From positions 62,001-126,000 of the forward strand of contig JARGSG010000214.1 in the NCBI GenBank assembly GCA_030374805.1: a stretch of DNA of 64,000 nucleotides, in the 5' to 3' direction. This stretch comes from Gracilaria gracilis. Its lineage: Eukaryota > Rhodophyta > Florideophyceae > Gracilariales > Gracilariaceae. The notes under the pieces were generated by a model. The model was given only the letters and a program-made list of their open reading frames with translations. It did no database searches and was not told the origin of the DNA. The translations under genes and the position numbers were made by a program. This document shows positions 48,251 to 58,291 of this stretch, piece after piece (position 1 is the first letter of the stretch; each line of letters begins with the position of its first letter).

Positions 48251-49606
48251 ATGGTTCGTCCACCGCAGCCCGCTCATCAGGTCGCCCTGGTTTCGTTGCG
48301 CGATTGGCTTCGCTCATCTGGCGCGCTTTTGAACCTCCGCATCAACGCCAACTCCCCCAATTCCCGATCTCTTCACGCATCCACGCTTGTCCCAGAGTCC
48401 ACCCCCGTTCTACGCATTCCGCCAACCCACCTCATCACCACTCAAATCGCTGCCCAAGCATATCCCATCCCAGACATCATGCGTGCCGCAAGGCACGCAA
48501 AGTTGCACGAGAGAATCCCCGATGCTGTGGGAGACAATGCACACCTTCTACTGTTCGTTATGTTGCAACTGGCCGATGCTAGATCTTCGTTCTACGGCCC
48601 GTGGTTGCGATCTTTGCCAGCCGTGTTTCATACTCCGTTCGCATTGCCGTTTGAACGCGTCAAGGACCTGCTCTATGACACGCCAGTGTTCCCACTAATC
48701 GTCAAGTTACGTGAAGAACTGCTAGAAATGTTCCATGATTGGTTTCTTCCGTTCGCTGTCAGAGCATATCCACAATGCTTTCCGCCGCAGGTATGCACCT
48801 TTGAATTGTTTCAATATGCACACTGTGTCATCGAAACTCGAGCGTTTCGGATCGACTCGCTCACCTTGTTGGCCCCTTTTGCTGACATGGCCAATCATGC
48901 ACCCACCGACTCGAACGCTTGTAACGCAAAGGTACGTGGCTATGCCTTTGAGGACGATACTTCTCGTCTGGGACTGGAAATGTACGCCACAAGAGATATT
49001 CCCATCGACGAGCAGGTCTGTATCTCGTACGGCAAACTCAAGAACTGGGAATTGCTACTGCACTACGGTTTTGCATTGTTGCACAACCCTAGCGACGGCA
49101 TTGAGGTATCTTTGCAATCTCCTGAAGAGACAGTGGTAGCCACAACTTTGATCCTCCACTTGGCCCTAGGCTACACCGACATGGACTTCACCCTTACTCT
49201 TGCGGACCCGCTACCCAAAGAAATGCTCATCGGTCTGAGGATTATGCTGTTGGATGATACGGAAAGATCCCGTGCCGCTTCAACCGATTTCACCGTCATG
49301 GTGTCGCATAGAAACGAACGACATGTGATTGGCTATCTGCGCACACTTTTGGATGCTCTGCATATCCCTCGTGTATTCGAGGGTGCTCATGATGACTTCA
49401 CCAAGTTTTGTGCCAACTACATAACTTCTCACATGCAAATTCTTGACGCATGTACGAAACGAGTGGATGATATGGAAAGAGCTTTTGGGCAACATCAAGA
49501 ACAAAGCGCTGCAGCTCTGGCGTCAGCTATTACTAGCAGCACGAATTCCATCACCCGTACATCTAATTCCTCTGCACCAAATCATCACCCGTCGAACTCG
49601 AGATAA
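48251..49606 (+). CDS. SET-domain methyltransferase (SETD3/Rubisco-LSMT group)
   Basis: Protein of 451 residues. The split-SET layout is visible: FYGPWLRSLPAVFHTPFALPFE (about 113-135), an insert, then the core TLLAPFADMANHAPTDSNAC with the NH motif, and EQVCISYGKLKNWELLLHYGF with the catalytic Tyr in SYG. The C-terminal part is helical (LPKEMLIGLRIMLLDDTERS), as in the Rubisco-LSMT substrate-binding domain, and ends in a Ser/Asn/Thr-rich tail. Members methylate lysine or histidine on Rubisco, aldolase, actin or ribosomal proteins; the substrate here is unknown. No clear transit peptide. Confidence 0.85.
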   Translation: MVRPPQPAHQVALVSLRDWLRSSGALLNLRINANSPNSRSLHASTLVPESTPVLRIPPTHLITTQIAAQAYPIPDIMRAARHAKLHERIPDAVGDNAHLLLFVMLQLADARSSFYGPWLRSLPAVFHTPFALPFERVKDLLYDTPVFPLIVKLREELLEMFHDWFLPFAVRAYPQCFPPQVCTFELFQYAHCVIETRAFRIDSLTLLAPFADMANHAPTDSNACNAKVRGYAFEDDTSRLGLEMYATRDIPIDEQVCISYGKLKNWELLLHYGFALLHNPSDGIEVSLQSPEETVVATTLILHLALGYTDMDFTLTLADPLPKEMLIGLRIMLLDDTERSRAASTDFTVMVSHRNERHVIGYLRTLLDALHIPRVFEGAHDDFTKFCANYITSHMQILDACTKRVDDMERAFGQHQEQSAAALASAITSSTNSITRTSNSSAPNHHPSNSR

Positions 49607-50426
49607 CGTCTCGATTGTCGCCTTCTGATGCGGGAAGGCTTGCGTGTCCACCCCCACCTCGCCATCTCACAAAAATTTTCGAACTTTTGTTTTCCCCATC
49701 TCTATCAACATGTTCATCTTCGTGCTCGTTCGTTAGCACTCCGTTCTCCGTTTCTGGGTCATCCACTTTTTCAAATATCTTTCTTCCAAGACGACTCTCT
49801 TGATGTTCTCCAATAGAGCTTTATTTGTCGTTCTTTCTCAACAAGACTGTTATCTCTTTATACATCGTCTGTTCTAAAAGCAGTTGCCATCTGGATATCT
49901 TCACATACCTTTGGGAATGTCATCTCGACGTATTTTGTGGAACGTGTCTTGGATAGGCAACAACTTGTTGGGCAAACGGTTCCATTTCCTGTTATGACAG
50001 TGCATTCTGTTGTATGAAGGAGTTTGTCATGTAGTCCGCCGGTTGGTCTCATATTGGCAACTGAGAGTTTCAATGCCACAAGAGCATATGATTATATTGA
50101 GGTCCTTGCGGAGCGACAATGTTCGTACGTTCGAACCGCGCCCACTCCTGGAAACTATATATTCGTCGTCTACCCCGCCGGTTTTTCAGAGGGCCACCTG
50201 ATTGTCAGAGATATAGATTTGAGTACGAAACGGGGCAACACACGGTCCATAGAGCCATAGCTCTATGACGCGAAACCTTTCTATCAACCCAATTGAGCAC
50301 AATTTTGAACTCACCAAGACAAGTTAAACATCGCTTCGCGTTGCTTACTTGTACAACTCATCCACAGAAATGAGCAGCAATGCCAAACTCGCAAGCAAAA
50401 TAAAAGAGCGCCCGAGTACGAGCATC
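49607..50426. other. gap, nothing recognised
   Basis: Between the SET gene and the next minus-strand gene; contains their 3' flanks. Short frames here have no domains. Confidence 0.45.
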
Positions 50427-51386
50427 TTACTGACGTTGTTCAACAAACCTCTCGGTACTCACAACATTCCCCTCAGTATCAAAGATACGTTGAAGCGCCA
50501 CACGTCGGTCACTGACGCGCCAGGCAGCCCTAGCGATTCGACCTCCATCGGCACGCTCTTCAAACGCCACATCAAGTCCTTCGGGCAAAAATACATAGCC
50601 ACCTTCACGTTGACTAGCTTGTTCTCTTTCGAACAGCTTATCACCTCTGAGCCATCTGCCCGTCAAATCTTGGGCGTTTCCTGGAGCGCCTGCGACCCAA
50701 CCCTCAATATAACCGGACGAACCTTCCATATCCGCGCCGTCACAGTAAATACAGGACCACTTCTCGACGATGGCTCGAATGTCCTGTACAATTGTGGCTG
50801 ATTCAAAGTCGACGTGCAGCGTGAGGTTGGCGGCCTGTTTCTGTTGATAAGGGTGCGGTAAACGAAATTCGATACGCGGCGGTCGCTCTAACTTGCTCTT
50901 CTTTGTGGGCAACTTTTTGTTACCATTGACAAAACTGCCATCGGAATAAACAGTAAGCCCATCTCCAATCGTATCACACCTGAAGTCCTCCTCTGTATCC
51001 ACATGATCTGCAAACAGTGACACGGACGGCAACACACGGAAGAACTTTCTGTACAACTTGTCGCTCCTGACGGTGATGGAATGGTTGCTCTCAAAACCAA
51101 GCGGCGTCAACCCCCACTGCGAAAATTCCTCGGGGATGTAGTAATCGGGCACTGGGACTGCCTTGCCGGTGTGCGGGCAGAAGTTGCCCTCGTAGCCTGT
51201 CCACTCGCCCTTGATTTGCTCGGTGAAGGACGTGATGGTGGTGCTATCGAAAGCTAGAGACGCCACGACAGTGGTGCGACGCGCGGGCGGGCGTATGCAC
51301 GAGGCGGACTTGCTGGGAAGCGGTAACGAGCGAGTGGGCGTTGAAACCGGCGTCGGCAAACGTGGCACGAAGGCGAGAAGCGTCAT
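50427..51386 (-). CDS. predicted plastid protein of unknown function, lipocalin-like
   Basis: Protein of 319 residues. Residues ~1-45 form a Ser/Pro/Arg-rich leader (plastid transit peptide). The mature part has alternating strands typical of a beta-barrel: GEWTGYEGNFCPHTGKAVPVP, DYYIPEEFSQWGLTPLGFE, DGLTVYSDGSFVNG, IEFRLPHPYQQKQAANLTLHV, WSCIYCDGADMEGSSGY. The EWTGYEGNF-to-FSQWG segment recalls plant plastid proteins of unassigned function. A lipocalin-like or DUF3598-like fold is a guess. An alternative start (MIRNASVV) 77 codons upstream would still give a leader; the ATG at 51384-51386 is chosen because the leader then has usual length. Confidence 0.68.
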   Translation of the reverse strand: MTLLAFVPRLPTPVSTPTRSLPLPSKSASCIRPPARRTTVVASLAFDSTTITSFTEQIKGEWTGYEGNFCPHTGKAVPVPDYYIPEEFSQWGLTPLGFESNHSITVRSDKLYRKFFRVLPSVSLFADHVDTEEDFRCDTIGDGLTVYSDGSFVNGNKKLPTKKSKLERPPRIEFRLPHPYQQKQAANLTLHVDFESATIVQDIRAIVEKWSCIYCDGADMEGSSGYIEGWVAGAPGNAQDLTGRWLRGDKLFEREQASQREGGYVFLPEGLDVAFEERADGGRIARAAWRVSDRRVALQRIFDTEGNVVSTERFVEQRQ

Positions 51387-51758
51387 TCTGCGGCGAGGTG
51401 GACGACGTAAACAGGCTTTGATCGCTAGAGAGAGAAGCGGTCTGGTGAAGATGTTGAGACTGCAACGGGCTGCTCTGAGCTGGGGGAGGAGAGCGACGCC
51501 TCGCGATGGCGGAGGGAGCACTTGAGATATTTTGGTGGGCGCAAAAAATCTTTGGCGAATGGAGCAACGGCAGGCGCCGAAGGCGCTCGCCGTGACCACG
51601 GACGCGTTGCGTATCATACGATGATGCGCTCGCAGAGATTGAGGACCGCTCGCAAGCAGCTGCAAACAGATGCACAGCGCCAGCCAGCAGCTCTGGCTCG
51701 CACTCACCGCTGCGAGTGTTCCACATCGTCGTCAACACCTCAACTGCGACGCAGCACC
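51387..51758. promoter_or_regulatory. short bidirectional promoter region
   Basis: The plastid protein and the MOSC gene are divergent with start codons 372 bases apart. The stretch has mixed GC and no strong TATA. Both promoters must lie within it or overlap the 5' ends of the genes. Confidence 0.5.
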
Positions 51759-52406
51759 ATGGCAGCCACAGTGGACATCTCCGCGCCATCCGCTGCGCTC
51801 ATAACGCCCAAGCGCAGCAAGGAATGCGGCACGCTGGTATCCATCGTGCCGTTCGTGCCGTTCGCCACGCTGTCCGAGAAGCTCCTCTCGGAGTCGCGCG
51901 CAAAGTCACCGCTGGACAACGGGCGCGTGTCGCTCATCGTAGAGCGCCCCGACCTGAATGAGCGCAACGTCGTGCGCACCACGACGCTGACGGTGCAAGG
52001 CGGCATGTCCAACTCGGGCTGGGTGGAGTACCCGAAGGACGGCAAAAACAACCAGATATGCGTCATGTCCGAGGCGGCCATCCGCGCCATCACCGAAAGC
52101 GACAACGAGCTGGACTGGGCGGCGGCCGGCGATAATCTGTTCTTCGACCTCGAGCTGGCGAAGGACAATCTGGCCGTGGGCGACCGCGTGCAGCTGGGTG
52201 AACACGTCGTGCTGGAGGTGACCCCAAAGGCGCACAACGGCTGTAGCAAGTTCGCCGCGCGCTACGGAGCAGACGCGCTCAAGCTGGTGAACGCGCCGCT
52301 GGGCAAGCAGCGCCGCCTGCGCGGCATCTACTTCTTCGTCGTGCAGGAGGGGCAAGTAAACGTGGGCGACCCCATCAAGAAGATAGCCAAGCCGCCCCAC
52401 AGTTGA
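51759..52406 (+). CDS. MOSC-domain protein
   Basis: Protein of 215 residues. The MOSC signature is the segment VVLEVTPKAHNGCSKFAARYG followed by DALKLVN and RLRGIYFFVVQEGQVNVGD. In this family the conserved Cys-x-x-F context (here GCSKF) takes part in metal-sulfur or molybdenum cofactor chemistry. A ~35-residue N-terminal segment precedes the fold without a strong targeting signal. It is a stand-alone MOSC protein rather than the C-terminal part of a molybdenum cofactor sulfurase. The ATG at 51759 is preferred; the upstream frame is low complexity. Confidence 0.85.
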   Translation: MAATVDISAPSAALITPKRSKECGTLVSIVPFVPFATLSEKLLSESRAKSPLDNGRVSLIVERPDLNERNVVRTTTLTVQGGMSNSGWVEYPKDGKNNQICVMSEAAIRAITESDNELDWAAAGDNLFFDLELAKDNLAVGDRVQLGEHVVLEVTPKAHNGCSKFAARYGADALKLVNAPLGKQRRLRGIYFFVVQEGQVNVGDPIKKIAKPPHS

Positions 52407-52830
52407 AGTCGCCCTATCTACGTACTGCACCACGTAAAGCGCCTGTCGTGCGCGCACGTAAGCACGCCCCCCCCCCCCCCTCCTCGCCACCAAGCGTCGG
52501 TGGCGCGCTCGTCCGCGGCCACCCGCGCTGCGATCGGCCGAGCCCGATCGGCCGCTGCACGCGTTCCACTGGCGGCGCGCGCACCGTCAAAGCGCCGCAT
52601 GGCGCGGGTCCGTCCACGTCGCTGCGCGCGCTTACGGCGGCGCGCGCGGCCCGAGTGGCGGCGCGCGGCCCGGAAGGCCGCGCTCACCGTGTGATGGCGG
52701 CGGGCGCAGTACGCGCTGAGACGCTTAAAATCGCAAATCTGCGCGAGCGCATCTTCCCATCTTTGCCATCGGCGCGGCGTTCTTCTTCTTCTTCGCCGTC
52801 GCTCCCGAGTGCAGCCGCCTGTTGCCCGGC
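52407..52830. other. GC-rich gap upstream of FIGNL1
   Basis: Contains a run of 14 C (about 52467-52480) and open frames in several directions that reflect GC content only. It holds the FIGNL1 promoter. No further gene. Confidence 0.5.
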
Positions 52831-54402
52831 ATGCAAAACCAGCGCTACTCGCGGCTCGTCGCGCTCAACGACACTTCTCTGCACATGGCGCTGGACACGC
52901 TATCCATCTCGCGCTCCGTCGCGTCGCTGCCGCCGCGCAAGCGGCCCACCAAGCCGTCGGATGTGTTCGCGCCGTTCAACTACCCGCCGCCGGCCACCAG
53001 CATTCCAATCGAGCAGCCGTCCTTGTTTCTCACGCCGCTGTCCAACGACGTCGTCGCCACGCTGCTTTCGGCCGCGCGCGCCGCGCGTGCGGACCATCAG
53101 CCCCTGCCTCCGCGCGCAAAGCACAAGCTGCTTCGGCGCGAAAGCGCCGCCTTGACGCACGCCGCGCCGGGTGCGGGTACCGCCGAGCCGTGTTCTGCGC
53201 CGCCGCGCAAGCTGCTGGCTCGCCGCCTGTCTCACCCGTTGCTCAAGTCGTACCCGCCTGCGGTCAACAGCACGTTGGCCACGCCGTTTCGTTCCGCAAG
53301 GTCGAGACTGGCTGTCAAGAGAAGGCAGAATGAGATTTCGTCCAGCCTTCGCGATCTCGCCCACACGCTGCAGAGCGTGGAGATGCGCTCCAAGCGTCCA
53401 CGATTGTCCACCGATGGAGAGGGAGCGAAGCCCATCCCAGAGGTGCCTGGTGCCGAGCCTCGCTTTGTCGAACTCGTCACACAGGAGATGTTGGAGAATT
53501 GTCCAAACGTTCAGTGGGATGATATTGCTGGTCTGGAGTTTGCAAAGGCTTGCGTCAAGGAGGCTGTCATATGGCCGATGTTAAGACCGGATATCTTTGT
53601 CGGCTTGAGAGGTCCTCCAAAGGGCTTGTTACTGTTCGGGCCTCCGGGCACTGGTAAAACCATGATTGGAAAGGCCATCGCCTCGCAGTCCAAGGCCAAG
53701 TTCTTCAACATTAGCGCGTCGTCGTTGATGTCAAAGTGGATTGGTGATGCTGAAAAGACTGTCAGGGCGCTGTTTCTCACCGCTAAAGCAATGCAACCTA
53801 GTGTGGTGTTTGTGGATGAGATTGACAGTATACTCACCTCAAGAAGTGAAAACGAACACGAGTCATCGAGAAGGTTGAAGACTGAATTTTTGGTTCAAAT
53901 GGATGGAGCGGGTACCAGCAGAGATGACCGTGTTCTAGTCGTTGGTGCCACAAATCGCCCCCAAGAGCTAGATGAAGCAGCAAGAAGACGACTTGTCAAG
54001 CGGTTGTATATCCCCCTACCAGATGCGGCTGCGCGAAAGAGTTTGGTACGGCGTTTGCTAGAAAAGCAGCAGGGTGATGATGTGAAGGAAGACGAATTGG
54101 AACAGGTTTCCAAGATCACTGACGGCTACTCCGGAAGCGATTTGTATGCTTTGTGTGCAGAAGCATCGTTGGGGCCTGTTCGAGAGCTGGGTGATAACAT
54201 TGGAAGTGTTGACGCTTCAAGCGTTAGAGCTATTCGTAAAGCGGATTTTGAACAGGCTTCAAGAGTTGTCAGAGCTAGTGTTGGCAAGCATGAGTTGAAA
54301 GGTTATGTGCAGTGGAACAAAACATATGGATCGTTCTCGGGCGTCGGGGAGAACGGAAAGAACGTTCCTGGGCTTGAGTCTGTGAACGACATGTACATTT
54401 AA
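52831..54402 (+). CDS. fidgetin-like AAA ATPase (FIGNL1-like)
   Basis: Protein of 523 residues. A ~225-residue disordered Pro/Arg/Ser-rich N-terminal region precedes the typical meiotic-clade AAA module: [20 protein letters not shown] (~227-246), Walker A GPPGTGKT (270-277), [16 protein letters not shown], Walker [10 protein letters not shown] (326-334), [49 protein letters not shown] and the VPS4-type C-terminal helix ending [12 protein letters not shown]...DMYI. FIGNL1 in other eukaryotes removes RAD51 from DNA; fidgetin and spastin sever microtubules. The N-terminal part lacks the microtubule-interaction domain of spastin. The ATG at 52831 follows a TTG in the same frame. GC drops sharply along the gene. 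Confidence 0.9.
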   Translation: MQNQRYSRLVALNDTSLHMALDTLSISRSVASLPPRKRPTKPSDVFAPFNYPPPATSIPIEQPSLFLTPLSNDVVATLLSAARAARADHQPLPPRAKHKLLRRESAALTHAAPGAGTAEPCSAPPRKLLARRLSHPLLKSYPPAVNSTLATPFRSARSRLAVKRRQNEISSSLRDLAHTLQSVEMRSKRPRLSTDGEGAKPIPEVPGAEPRFVELVTQEMLENCPNVQWDDIAGLEFAKACVKEAVIWPMLRPDIFVGLRGPPKGLLLFGPPGTGKTMIGKAIASQSKAKFFNISASSLMSKWIGDAEKTVRALFLTAKAMQPSVVFVDEIDSILTSRSENEHESSRRLKTEFLVQMDGAGTSRDDRVLVVGATNRPQELDEAARRRLVKRLYIPLPDAAARKSLVRRLLEKQQGDDVKEDELEQVSKITDGYSGSDLYALCAEASLGPVRELGDNIGSVDASSVRAIRKADFEQASRVVRASVGKHELKGYVQWNKTYGSFSGVGENGKNVPGLESVNDMYI

Positions 54403-55274
54403 TGGAAAACCATCACGTTTCCGGTTGAGCCCACACCCCTTCTTGAATAATCTTCATGCAAGGTATCACAATGCCCAGACGCGACTGGAAAGGACCAACT
54501 TGTTTTGTGTTTCCTACTCAAGTCTATTACCTGTACAAACTTTTTGCCTCCGAGACTTCTGACGGACCTATATGTGGTTCCACGCATCCAGTTCTACAAG
54601 CCTACAGGAGACCATCTACATTGGACGTGCAGGCCAATGGTTTCCCCTTCGCCACGAAAACTGTGAACTGAAACTGACTCCAAGTAGCCCAAGTACAGAC
54701 TCTGCAGAGTGACATCCTCATGATGACTTCATCATGAATATGAGGCACTGCAGTGGGGCATCGTTTTCGACTTCATCGATGCTAGCAGTTCAAGGTTAAG
54801 CAGCTGCGAGCTCACGATTTCGAAATGCAGAGGTGCAGTGTGACAACATACCACATTCGTTCTAATCGAATATTCGCACAGAGATTTGTTTTGGACGCTA
54901 AAGAGTTTAATCGTCTCCAAGACTTTTTGGGAACTTGTGTCTCGTAGATACCTTCACGTTTCCCATTAGTTTCGTGCGTCACAAGTTTTCCCTGTACTAG
55001 TAGGCAGAGACATGCATTACCATGGCAAACAAATCCGAATTTCTTTGTGGCGAAGGTAGCATATCGTGCTTCGCATGAATTGACTAGATAGAACCGTGAG
55101 CAAAGCCCTGCACCAGTCGTTATCACTTGTTGCGAGTACAAAACAAGGGAGCGTTGCTCCTCGGATGAAGCCTTTACGATTCCATTCGATGTTTACAAAC
55201 CCCTCCATGTCCATGCAGGACAACTGCCTTTCCCCTTGTATCTTGTTGAAGGACATGAGCATACCTTCCGCGAC
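54403..55274. other. convergent gap, nothing recognised
   Basis: About 870 bases between the 3' ends of FIGNL1 (plus) and the second alcohol dehydrogenase (minus). Only short frames without domains. Confidence 0.5.
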
Positions 55275-56417
55275 TTAATCCCATTCCATAATATATCTAT
55301 ATGCCTTATTCGTACCGCTCTGCAACTCATCCATCGCTTCGTTAACTTTCGACATAGAAATGCGTTCAGACTTCCATGCATCCGTATCTTGCATAAACTC
55401 CAAATTGGCAGCAACCAAGTTGAGCATTTCGGCTGTATGTTTCGTACCACTTACACCGCTGCCTACGACTCTCTTTTGCAAAAAGATTAAGGGTCTCCAG
55501 TCAGCGGAAAAACCACTGTCTGTCGCCAATGGCACTCCAAGCTTGCAAAACGTGCCCTTGACCCGCAGAAGCGGTAAGAGTGACATTACCTGTGTGTTCG
55601 AAGGAGTTGTATCAAGGATGAGGTCTAGTTGTCCCAAGGCTTTAGAGCGATCCTCCTCATTCTTCATATTTATGAAGTTATGAGCCCCAGCTGCCAGCGC
55701 ACCCTCTCTTTTCGACTCGGTTCCACTCAAAGCCCAAACGAAACATCCTCTCAACCGAGCTAGTTTGATAGCACATGTTCCGAGTCCTCCGATTCCCATC
55801 ACTCCAACGTTCATTCCGACAGAAGAATAGTCACACAATGGTTCGTAAACAGTGGCTCCTGCACAAACGAGAGGACAAAAAAGTTCAGGACTAATACCAC
55901 TTGGCATCTTGACAGCAAACCTCTCCTCTATTCTCTGGTAGCGCGCAAAGCAACCGCCATGACGATTATACTCCACAGAAGATGAACCGAACATGCCAGC
56001 TTTGGTGGACAAAAACAAGCCCTGATACCCTTTCTCGCATATGTTTTCCCGCCCCTCCCTACAATACCTGCAATAAGAACAGGAATCTCGCATCCAGCCG
56101 ATACCTACACTATCGCCAACCTTCAAGCTTTTCACTCTTGATCCCGCGTGAGTGATAGTCCCAACACCTTCGTGACCCGCTAGTAGAGGATAATCGGAAA
56201 TCTCAAAGTCATTGTCTCGCATATGGATATCACTGTGACATAACCCGACCATATCGATTTTCACTTGGACCATTGTTGCACTCATTGGCGGCAACCTAAC
56301 TTCTTGCAGAGAAAGTTTCCCTCCCTTTTCATTCACTACGTATCCTTCAGTGATCAGCGGTCCCAAATCTTCTCCATGTTGCGCCTTTCCGGTGACCTCA
56401 GTGCAATGATGTCCCAT
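55275..56417 (-). CDS. zinc-dependent alcohol dehydrogenase (MDR superfamily), copy 2
   Basis: Protein of 380 residues, a diverged paralogue of the gene at 23423-24571. The same functional set is present: CHSDIHMRDND, LAGHEGVGTI, the structural zinc cysteines in DSCSYCRYCREGRENIC, FCPLVCAGAT and the Rossmann motif VGVMGIGGLGTCAIKLARLRG. Residues after the second strand (WALSGTESKR) keep the Ser that favours NADP(H). The gene is slightly lower in GC than copy 1. The ATG at 56415-56417 gives a short hydrophilic N-terminus; a TTG lies ten codons upstream. No targeting peptide is evident. Confidence 0.93.
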   Translation of the reverse strand: MGHHCTEVTGKAQHGEDLGPLITEGYVVNEKGGKLSLQEVRLPPMSATMVQVKIDMVGLCHSDIHMRDNDFEISDYPLLAGHEGVGTITHAGSRVKSLKVGDSVGIGWMRDSCSYCRYCREGRENICEKGYQGLFLSTKAGMFGSSSVEYNRHGGCFARYQRIEERFAVKMPSGISPELFCPLVCAGATVYEPLCDYSSVGMNVGVMGIGGLGTCAIKLARLRGCFVWALSGTESKREGALAAGAHNFINMKNEEDRSKALGQLDLILDTTPSNTQVMSLLPLLRVKGTFCKLGVPLATDSGFSADWRPLIFLQKRVVGSGVSGTKHTAEMLNLVAANLEFMQDTDAWKSERISMSKVNEAMDELQSGTNKAYRYIMEWD

Positions 56418-57526
56418 TTCGATAAGAGGTGTCAAGTGATAAGCCAAAACTTTGTTGATGTGTTTCTCAGAGATAATGCATTTAAAGCTAATAAACTTGG
56501 ATTAATGTTCCCCCTGCTCGGAAGGACAGGAACATCAACGAATGTGGTAAATCAAGTTACTCTTCCCGAACGTTTAGTGATGTATCGACAATCAGGAAAA
56601 CACTCTGAATTACCTCGAAAGAGTTCACAACGGCTGTGTACCAATCCGCGAGAGATAAGACTGAACCCTTTTATTGGAAACTGGTGGTTTTTCTCGTAGC
56701 AAGCCGAGATGGTAATAGTTTCTACAGTACGGCAGCACTACTTACAGATGTGTTGGCAGCATGCGGTCTAAACGCTCCTTCGTAACTTACCTCCCATAGT
56801 TCGCGAAAGTCCAACTCGGAGGTTCTGCCGGGGGAATGGTGTCCTTTCGTTTCAGGAAATTGAATTAAGCCTTGGACGTTCTAAGACTTGGTTTTGACCA
56901 TTTACGAAAGTCGTTTCTACGCGGAGCATCTCAGGACTTGTGCTTGAATGTAATTCATACGCTGCTCAATCATAGATGCGAGTGCGAAGAGGGTCATGGT
57001 TGGAGGTAGATATTCGGAACTGGGGACCGGAACGAGCGATATTTGAAAAACTGCTGACAAGTCGTATCAGACAACCTCACATGTCAGATGTGCGTGGTGA
57101 TGTTGTTCAGGATTTGCCTTTGTTGCTCTCCGCCCGAATGCAGCATTGTTGAATAAGATACTGTACCGCGCTCTGCCGACTCGGCAGTGCCGAGTGTGCA
57201 GTGCAGACGCGGCAAAATCGTGAGGACATCCTGCGCTATTTTTTGAACTCGGCAACATCTACCACAAGGGTATCAGCATCCGCTGACGATTCCAGCAGCG
57301 AGTAACAATGATCTTGTTGCCGCAGATATCGTGTCGCAACGGCAAAAAAAACGGCGTCGAAATCTCAACAGGACGGCGCTTGTAGATACAACATCAAAGC
57401 TTGGGAAGTAGGACGTGGACAACGCCTCGTGGTGAGCTCAGTGTCCGTCCGCGCCAAGCCGACAGGCAATTTGTTTTTACACATACACAACACGGACAGC
57501 AAGAATGGAGTAGATGGTGAAACTTT
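56418..57526. other. 1.1 kb gap with a strong hairpin
   Basis: Between two minus-strand genes. At 57173-57195 overlapping inverted repeats occur (CTGCCGA-C-TCGGCAG and ACTCGGCA-G-TGCCGAGT). No gene is supported; the ORF at 56265-56699 on the plus strand overlaps the alcohol dehydrogenase antisense. Confidence 0.5.
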
Positions 57527-58291
57527 TTACCATGTTGAAACATCTGTTTTCCTTGCACCGCTAACGAACGCCTTGAAGCTCCATTCGGTTTCAAGCTTAA
57601 CAGGCTGCTCAACAACAGCGCCCTTCTCCGTAACGCAGGCGATCTGCACACGATCAATAGTCCTAGCATCGCGATAAAACAAAACCTTGAGAATATCAAG
57701 CAGCACTTTCTTACCCTCCTCCACAGTTATATCGTCGCGATGGGCTTTTCGAAGCAAAGGTAAACCAAGATATTCACCATAGCCTGTAGCAATAACATCA
57801 CTCTGGAAGTGACTTCCAACAAGATCGACGTATCCCAACAAAGGTTTTCCGTCTTGCCATCCGGCAACAACGAGATAGTTCCAAAGCGGATCCATCTTAT
57901 TTCGTCGATTATACATAATTCTAGCAAGCATCTGATGAACGGCGCTGGCGCTAATCATATGGCCATCATCATGGCAATACTCCATGGTAGTCTCCTTTCG
58001 AACCATATCGCAAATCTCGTGAAAGTCGGACATGTCACCGCCGCCGCCAATGACGCACGAGTCGGTGGCCTGAAACAGTCGCGAAATCTGTCTGAATCGC
58101 GCAAGAGATCCATAAGAAGCCAGGGTATCGGTGGCGATCACGACGCCGTCTTTACATTTGATGGCGATCACAGAGGATCCAGTGACAATGGGGCGCGAGG
58201 TGTGCGTGATGGGGGCGCCCGTAGCCGACGCTCTGACAGACTCATCCCTGGCGCGCGGCGGAACGGCCGCCGTTAATCGGAGCCCAGACAT
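57527..58291 (-). CDS. PSMB4: 20S proteasome subunit beta-7 (PSMB4 family)
   Basis: Protein of 254 residues, full length. After a ~35-residue propeptide-like N-terminus comes TGSSVIAIKCKDGVVIATDTLASYGSLARF, the beta-7 opening, then VIGGGGDMSDFHEI, NRRNKMDPLWNYLVVAGW, YVDLVGSHFQSDVIATGYGEYLGLPLLR. Beta-7 is one of the inactive beta subunits of the 20S core; it helps lock the two half-proteasomes through its C-terminal tail, which here reads KTDVSTW. It works in cytosol and nucleus. The start ATG at 58289-58291 is unambiguous. Confidence 0.97.
   Translation of the reverse strand: MSGLRLTAAVPPRARDESVRASATGAPITHTSRPIVTGSSVIAIKCKDGVVIATDTLASYGSLARFRQISRLFQATDSCVIGGGGDMSDFHEICDMVRKETTMEYCHDDGHMISASAVHQMLARIMYNRRNKMDPLWNYLVVAGWQDGKPLLGYVDLVGSHFQSDVIATGYGEYLGLPLLRKAHRDDITVEEGKKVLLDILKVLFYRDARTIDRVQIACVTEKGAVVEQPVKLETEWSFKAFVSGARKTDVSTW

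Noticed and set aside
50349-50801. 150-codon plus-strand frame
   Set aside because: Overlaps the plastid-protein gene antisense; no domain.
56265-56699. 144-codon plus-strand frame
   Set aside because: Partly antisense to the second alcohol dehydrogenase; no domain.
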